Positions 58,029-64,000 of a stretch of DNA of 64,000 nt are shown here, in pieces; the first letter of the stretch is position 1; each line of letters opens with the position of its first letter. Origin of the DNA: Siphonodentalium dalli (lineage: Eukaryota; Mollusca; Scaphopoda; Gadilida; Siphonodentaliidae); the NCBI GenBank assembly GCA_032622095.1, contig CP136064.1:215714205-215778204 (forward strand), read 5' to 3'. The notes below the pieces were generated by a model that did no database searches, had not been told where the DNA came from, and saw nothing but the letters and a program-made list of their open reading frames with translations. A program made the position numbers and the translations under genes.

Positions 58029-58119
58029 CAGAATGAGGTCCCCAGAGGGTGAATTTAGTGATGCTAGCCCGCTGTGCGGGATAGCATCACTAAATTCACC
58101 CTCTGGGGACCTCATTCTG
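58029..58119 (-). repeat. Hairpin element HP-90, copy 3 (hairpin only, reversed)
   Basis: A 91-bp near-perfect hairpin. The flank CTGCAAACGACAGACACAC is the inverse of the TGTCATTTGCAG flank of copies 1 and 2, so it lies in the opposite direction. Confidence 0.8.
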
Positions 58120-58204
58120 CAAACGACAGACACACTTTCACACTATTTCAAGGCTTGATTGTATGATACATTGTGTTGCTTGAGGCCAGGCATGCACAAT
58201 GTAG

Positions 58205-58450
58205 GAACAGACACGCTTTTTGTGATGCTATCCCACACAGCGGGCTAGCATCACCAAATTCACCTTCTGGAGACCTCATTCTGCTTAGGCCTCATCTTCT
58301 GGGAAGTATCTACAGTATCAAATTTACATTGTTGTTAGTTAAATTTCCCTTCTAGGAAGTTTCTATATCCCCTAACTTGCAGAAGATTAAATTTATAAAT
58401 GAGGTGCCCAATGGGTGAATATCACCAACTTCAACTGGGGAACTTAAATC
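58205..58450 (+). repeat. Hairpin element HP-90, copy 4 (half hairpin plus tail)
   Basis: Begins inside the hairpin at GTGATGCTATCCCACACAGC and continues with the right arm and the full tail (TAGGCCTCATCTTCTGGGAA..GTGCCCAATGGGTGAATATC). The left arm is missing, replaced by unrelated DNA. Confidence 0.75.
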
Positions 58451-59453
58451 TTATCCTTATCAGATTTTGTGAAAATGGGATCACAAAGTCAAATAAGGGC
58501 AGAGCAAGAGACTTAACTATTTCACTACATAGTAATTCTTAAAATATGTTTTGCAAGAACTATTTGGCTTATATAGAATGGAATGTTCTTCCTTGACTGC
58601 AATTCAGATTTGTTTTTAAATGGGGTCACCTGGTCAAATAGGGGCCACGCGAAGGACATTTTCCCTCTTAATATGCTTCCTTCACAAGGACCATCAGGTC
58701 TATTTTACTGATATTTATGATATGTATGAAGGGTTCTTTGGTGTCTGGGATTCTAATTTATTCAGATGGGGTCACCAGGTTAAATAGGGTGGGACCAGGG
58801 ACATAACTATATGTCTCTATAGTAATTCTTAAAATGTCTTCTCAAGAGAGTTTGGACTATTTAGCTTACATATAGTATGGAGGAATCGGGAGGATCCTTT
58901 AGTGACTGAGATTCAGATTTGTTACAATGAGGTCAACCTGTCAAGAAATGGCAGGCTATGGGGAGTTAACACTTTTGTGTCTAATAAAATCATTGAAATA
59001 CCAAATTCATAAAACATCTACCTTGGAACCACCAGACTGATTGGTCTGACATACATGTATTGTGTTTGGGTCGATGGATAATTGGGCTTTAAAACATGTC
59101 TAAATGGTTTTAGAAAAAGGTGCTTGTGAGATTGGAAATTTCCAACAATTGAGAAAGTTTGAGGTGTCCGTTGTGAAATTCCAACCTAAGACTTGGGAAT
59201 CTGGTGCCCGGTCAGCAGGGGACTTGTTGAGCTGGAGGATGGGGGGGGGGGGGTGATCAGTAGTGTACAGTTGGCAATTTCAAGGTGGATTTTCACCAAT
59301 CTACATACTTACAGTCTCTCTAGCCACATATCCTGTTTAAATATACTTCTTTTAAAGTGATTATGAAAAGTGCTGACTGTTTTGGTCTCCAGAGTCCCAG
59401 TCTTATCAGTCTTTGCAGTCTGGTGAGCGACCCCACAGTCATTGACTGTCTTG

Positions 59454-59784
59454 TTTATGAACGAATTGGGTTTTGGACAGTGACACGCTTAATACAATCA
59501 AGGAGTTAACATGTGCCTTATACATGTATGGTCCACATTCGAGAAAACTTAATTAAGCTAGGTGGGTAAAGTTCCAGCAGAAGTTCGAGAATCAGCAAAA
59601 GGTAGTTGATCTTTCTGCACTTCCACCATGTGAGGAATCTTTAATTCTACAATCAAAACGAGCCAACATGATAGCAAAACAGTGGAGACTTGCAACCGTT
59701 GCCAAATCAACCACTCCCGGTGTAGCACTTCATGGATGGACGGCCGATAGGCAGCCTGAGTTGTTTGAACCATTCTTCCCGTAA
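59454..59784 (+). pseudogene. Decayed HGW gene, right copy, 3' part
   Basis: The plus strand reads DLSALPPCEESLILQSKRAN, MIAKQWRLATVAKSTTPG, then HGWTADRQPELFEPFFP and TAA at 59782-59784. The Arg codon replaced by TGA in the left copy is intact here, but upstream parts (59461-59575) have several stops. Together with 56450-56697 it forms the second copy, split by the 2.75-kb element. Confidence 0.6.
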
Positions 59785-60840
59785 GATGTTGCACATGAAT
59801 TCTATTGACTGATCCATCACATTTGATGAAATTGACAGTGACAATGAAGATGTGATTACATAATCCGTGGGCAGAACTATTGCAATTTATGATATGAATT
59901 CTATCAACTAGTATGAACGATCTTTCGAGTTTAGTATAGCATAAAATTGAAAGCATTGAGAACACTATCTTGGGGTAGGGTTAAGTTTTACTTTATTTCT
60001 TAATTCTGGTCTGGTACATGATTATAGCATTTCATGTATGATAGTGGGGATGAATTTATGCTTATTGTGGTGCATGTTGTGCAGATGTATCCATAAAACG
60101 GACAGTCATGGGAATTTTAAAAAAATAATTCACTTAAAAATAATCAAAATTTTAGCCAATTTACCCCCAAAAAAATCACATATTTAAACAAAATTGACTC
60201 TAATGTAACACAAAACCTCCTCAGATACATGCTAATTCCATGATATAGGATAAGACTCTGAATTGGTTAACAAAACGGAACGAAAACGGACTATTCTGAG
60301 TTGACAGGTATTTTCAGATAGAAAATCAGTTTTAAGGGGGTGGGTTAAGTTTTTGGAAATATCTCGGCTTGTTGGATATCATTGCTTGTGATGTTGATAT
60401 TAATAAATCAGGTATATAATTTTGATGCACCACTGAGAGCTTTATACCAAAAAATGAAAATTTTACAGGAAATCTTCGGGAAAACTTTTTTGAAAAAGCA
60501 CTGCAATTTATACATTTTTTGGGCATTTTCGTGAAGTTTTCACAAAAATTGTTGGATAATATAACTTTTTGCACATCATAAATGTTAAGCAACCCAGATA
60601 GAATAAATATCTGATATTCAAGTAAATATTATTCAACATTTGTCTTATTGTATTGGTTTTCCTGATTATACTGAAATTTGCAGGTCAAAAACACCAAAAA
60701 GGTAAAAAATAATATATTTTCCACCTGCTCCGCCCTGGATACCTCAGTGCTTTGGAACCCCCATGGGGCAAGGACAATTGGAGATAGCGTCAAAATTTCT
60801 ACCCTTTCGTGTGACACTACCCTCATATGAGGGCCGGTCT
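59454..60840 (-). repeat. 1.38-kb inverted duplication, right arm
   Basis: The inverse of 52550-53935, ending GAGGGCCGGTCT. Small indels and substitutions throughout; perhaps 90 percent alike by eye. Confidence 0.88.
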
Positions 60841-62560
60841 AAATGGAGTAGGCCTATATGTCCCTGTCCGATTTTAATTTCTTTGAAGAAAAGGAAATAA
60901 AATTAAGATTAGGGAGTCTTCTCTTTGTCTTTCAATAGTCCCAATAGTAGACCACAGTCTCTTTCAAAATGATGACTTTTGAAATTCACCTTTGATGCAA
61001 ACTGCTCTGCCTTTAATTGATGTATTATCATTCTGAGAGCTCCTTCAGTTGTGAGTTCACAATTTGCAAATTTATTATTATAGATATATCTCTTCAATAT
61101 CAGATTTAAATAATTCAAGGTATAATTTTATTTCTTCCTGAAATCCCTAAAATAAAGGTAGAAGCTGAATTAGATTATTATTAAAACCGTATATCAAGTT
61201 ACTATAGAAAATAATCGATGAATCGACAACCAAGTGGACATTTAAGATGTGAGTCCCAAAACATATTTGGTGCAATCTTTCCGTACGTATATATATACGG
61301 CATGCCTGTACCAACACGCGGGTAAGTACAATGTTTATTTTTAATGATTTTAAACACCTTTAGCTCGAGATTGCATGTCGAATTAAATTATCCTGATATA
61401 TTGGTGAAAGGACAATCTATATTGCATTCATTTTGGAACAAAATTGGCTCCTAAAATCGGCCATTCGGACCAGATGCATGCATGGAGGGTGGTTCCTCAA
61501 ATATATTGTTTGCAAGCGTATATTGTGGGGTTTACGTTCAAGTACAGGCGGAAAATATTTGTTCACGTGCCCCTATTCAACACTACCCCAATTGAGACTG
61601 TTTGAAACTATTTGTTTTAGAACCTCCCCCATAACTTTATAATCTCCAACTGCATGGAAACGTTCCGATCGTATATATACCGTAGAAGTGGGGCATCCAT
61701 ATACAGCCACATATACAATTTGCCAGTTTGTGTAGCTGAAGGGGTCACTGATCGGGTGCACTAGCTTCCACATAAACAGTGCTGAAGGTTGAACCGGTTC
61801 ATTGAAATGTGCTGAAGGGTATACATGTACATGGTTTGAAATCTCGTTCAAAATTATGTTGTTTATTTTTTTCGTCTGCCACGATTTTTGCAGGCATTTT
61901 GCAGGCATAATTGTTCCAATGATAATTATTATGAACTGAAAATTAAATGCTGACGGGTCAGCGCCGATTGCAAACCCTGTGTACACTTCATGCAGTACAG
62001 GTACATGTTCAGCACTTTTTTTAAAGTGAAAATTACCTACCCGGCTTAATGGTTGTTTATAATAGAGATGGTGTATCTCGGCTGTAAACTTTCTGTGCAG
62101 ACCCAGGGCTATAAAATAATAATGAGTTACCGTCCATACAGCCAAAAGACAGGGGCGTGGCTATATAGTGTCTCGATTGGGAGAGAGGGGTTTCCATACT
62201 GCACCCCCACTTGAACTACACCAAACACACACGTTTGCATAATTCCGTTTTGCACCCTCCATCTTGGTATTTGTCTTTTCCCAACTGGTACATGTACATC
62301 ACATGCAACAGTACTAGATAATTCTGAATTAATCAGAATAGTCCATGAGATATTGGTCGACATTTGCACCCCCCCCCCACAGAACTCAACTTCACCCCAT
62401 GCACTAATATGTTTATCCTTAATGTCTCCTCTAACTTTTTTCGGTTAACATGAAGAAAAATTGGCCGCAGAGACTCCATAATTAAATTTTTAAATACTTG
62501 TACTGACATTTCGAGCTCTCGATGGAACAGCGCCCCCTATATATCCATGCGTTGGTGAGA
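60841..62560. other. Intergenic DNA, nothing supportable
   Basis: A 190-codon minus-strand frame (61573-62145) has no ATG at its start and no recognisable motif, and is probably chance. No repeats stand out. Confidence 0.35.
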
Positions 62561-62900
62561 TTCATTCAACACAGTCTGATGTGCCGAAACGGTCTGATGG
62601 GAAGAAGCTTCGCTCACTTCCGAATTCTGACCATCCTACCTTAGGGGACAAAGCCTTTCGCATCACTGGCCAAATCTTTATATGGAACAGTCTACCGGAT
62701 GGACTTAGGTTATCGTGTGACCTGTTAGAATTCCGGAAACTATACTTACCTGTTCCAAATTGCGTACGGACTCACATGAATAATTAACTGTTTTATTGTG
62801 TATTTATAACATTTAATAGACCTCCCATGTATATTATGAAGCGCCTATGGACCCACTTTCGTGAAATAGGCACTCTACAAATGTGAATAATAATAATATA
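62560..62900 (+). mobile_element. CR1/L2-like LINE 3' end
   Basis: The frame ends KLRSLPNSDHPTLGDKAFRI, IWNSLPDGLRLS and LLEFRKLYL before a stop, the standard C-terminal tail of CR1/L2/Jockey-group reverse transcriptases (GDRAFxxxxPxxWNSLP..). It is followed by a short 3'UTR with AATAGGCACTCTACAAATG and an AATAATAAT tail. The rest of the element is missing (5' truncation). Confidence 0.8.
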
Positions 62901-63263
62901 TATGCATGGGTGGATTTATAATAACAATAACACCCATTGATTTAAAACATACATTACGTAATTAGCGTCGATTCGGCGTTGACCGGTTTTTGAAAAACGT
63001 GATATCTGGCAAAAATATCCGGCCAGGAATGCATAATGGTCGCAAGGTATGCGAAAATGACTCTTCTATAAGATAAATTAATAAAACAAGCCAATATTCC
63101 AATTTTCCCACAAAGACAAACGATATGTGGTGAAATGTAAAAAAAATTCACATTTCGGCCGCCACATTGGATTTTGGTGTTAGAGTTTTGACTAATTTGT
63201 AAGCGTGGTATATTAGCATAACGAATCGAGTTGAAAATAAAACCGCTTGTGATATTAATTTTT

Positions 63264-63470
63264 GTCCCCCGAATTTTTTTTTTCGGGGAACTATTAAAAT
63301 AGCCGGTGTCCGTCCGTGCGTCCGTCCGGAAATGGTTTCCGGATGATAACTTTAGTTTCGGTTATTAGATCAAAAGCAAATTTCATAGGTGAGTTTATAA
63401 AACCAAAATACAGGTCAAGTTCGAATATGGGTTTGCTCCGCCCATTTTTGCCAGAGTTATGCCCCCTTTT
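63264..63470 (+). repeat. Short hairpin-plus-GTCC element
   Basis: Hairpin CCCCGAATTTTTTTTTTCGG..GG at about 63267-63290, then GTCCGTCCGTGCGTCCGTCC (63307-63327), then about 140 bp with no repeated unit. Same layout as the elements at 56698 and 63471. Confidence 0.65.
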
Positions 63471-64000
63471 TAGCTCAACTTACTTGTAAGTTTGAGCTAT
63501 TGCCATGGTTTGGCGTCCGTCGTCCGTGTGTGCGTGTGTGCGTGTGTCCGTGTGTCCGTGTGTCCGTGTGTCCGTGTGTCCGTGTGTCCGTCAACAATTT
63601 CCTTTGGCGCGGGCTACAGGTTGTACCTTTGGTCTGATCTTCATGAAATTTGTCATGAATGTTGACATTGACATGTAGATGGGAACGAGTCATTTTTGGG
63701 TCATTCGGCCAAAAAACATGGCCGCTGGCAGCCATCTTGGATTTCAAGATTCAATCCATTGGCGCGGCCTACAGGTCGTACTGTTCATCTGATCATCATG
63801 AAATTTGTCATTGATGTTAATAATGACATGTAGATGGGAACGAGTGATTTTGGGGTCGTTCGGCCAAAAAACATGGCTGCCAGCAGCCATCTTGGATTTT
63901 ACTCTTTGCATGACTAAATCCTTTGGCGCGGGCTACAGGTCGTTGTTTTGGTCGGAAGTTTATGAAATTTGTCATGGATGTTAACACTGTCATGTAGATG
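63471..64000 (+). mobile_element. Hairpin-plus-GTCC tandem-repeat element, runs off the window
   Basis: Hairpin TAGCTCAACTTACTTGTAAG..TTTGAGCTA (63471-63501), a GTCCGTCGTCCGTGTGTGCG..GTGTGTCC microsatellite (63514-63592), then at least three direct units of about 155-160 bp with GGCGCGGGCTACAGG, CATGAAATTTGTCATG, GACATGTAGATGGGAACGAG and CAGCCATCTTGGAT. It continues past position 64000. Confidence 0.8.

Larger units (their letters stand above)
56698..59453 (+). mobile_element. 2.75-kb insertion: hairpin-plus-GTCC tandem-repeat element
   Basis: Inserted into the right HGW copy between MEVMA and the next codons, as judged from the uninterrupted left copy. It starts with the hairpin TAGCTCACCTGAGACGAAGT..CTCCGGTGGAGCTA (about 56698-56732), then GTCCGTCC/CATCCGTCCGTC simple repeats (56747-56792), then about 150-160-bp direct units with CAGATTTGTTCAAATGAGGT (56840-57240, resuming 58440-58950). 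It is itself interrupted by hairpin elements between about 57720 and 58440. Noncoding. Confidence 0.75.

Noticed and set aside
61573-62145. 190-codon minus-strand open frame
   Set aside because: It opens without an ATG, has no recognisable motif and lies among repeats. In AT-rich DNA of this length such a frame is not surprising.

Overview
The window looks like metazoan nuclear DNA, most likely from a bivalve mollusc. It is AT-rich, its genes are split into short exons with GT..AG introns, and it holds many LINE fragments, MITE-like elements and hairpin elements. Several repeats, such as the TTAGCTCACCTGAGACGAAG element and the abundant TACATGTA words, resemble repeats I associate with bivalve genomes; this taxonomic call is inference. 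There is no sign of prokaryotic operons, CRISPR arrays or phage.

Two protein-coding genes can be rebuilt by hand and lie head to head. On the minus strand, positions 3898-16329 carry nine exons whose splice phases all agree. They encode the first 261 residues of an SLC15A1/2-type (PEPT) proton-coupled oligopeptide transporter; the remaining exons lie beyond position 1. A possible 5'UTR exon ends at 21199. On the plus strand, positions 22452-44095 carry a prolyl 4-hydroxylase alpha-subunit-like gene. It has a signal peptide exon, an N-terminal domain, a TPR peptide-binding domain, a linker with a conserved Cys pair, parts of the 2-oxoglutarate dioxygenase domain and a terminal exon. Exons 1-5 and the last four exons join in perfect phase. 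Exons in the middle of the catalytic domain are less certain. The C-terminal part lacks the distal iron-binding His and the 2-oxoglutarate-binding Lys but keeps the two structural cysteines, so the product is probably a pseudoenzyme.

Region by region: 1-3366 is a decayed, 5'-truncated L1/Tx1-like LINE in an intron of the transporter. 3.4-16.3 kb holds the transporter exons with intronic MITEs, palindromes and tandem-repeat elements. 16.3-22.4 kb is upstream sequence with a tRNA-derived SINE and the shared 5' region of the two genes. 22.4-44.1 kb is the hydroxylase-like gene; its introns contain a LINE 3' fragment, a 5S rRNA-derived fragment, a GAT microsatellite, a pair of 451-bp inverted arms, TTAA-flanked MITEs and a 485-bp satellite array. 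44.1-64 kb has no gene I can support. It is a repeat landscape: TTAA MITEs, large palindromes, a minisatellite, a 1.38-kb inverted duplication of a decayed gene with a nested 2.75-kb insertion, a CR1/L2-like LINE tail and, at the right edge, hairpin-plus-GTCC elements.

The two genes have no evident shared pathway. The transporter would move di- and tripeptides at a membrane. The hydroxylase-like protein would enter the secretory pathway, where its intact peptide-binding domain could bind proline-rich chains without modifying them.
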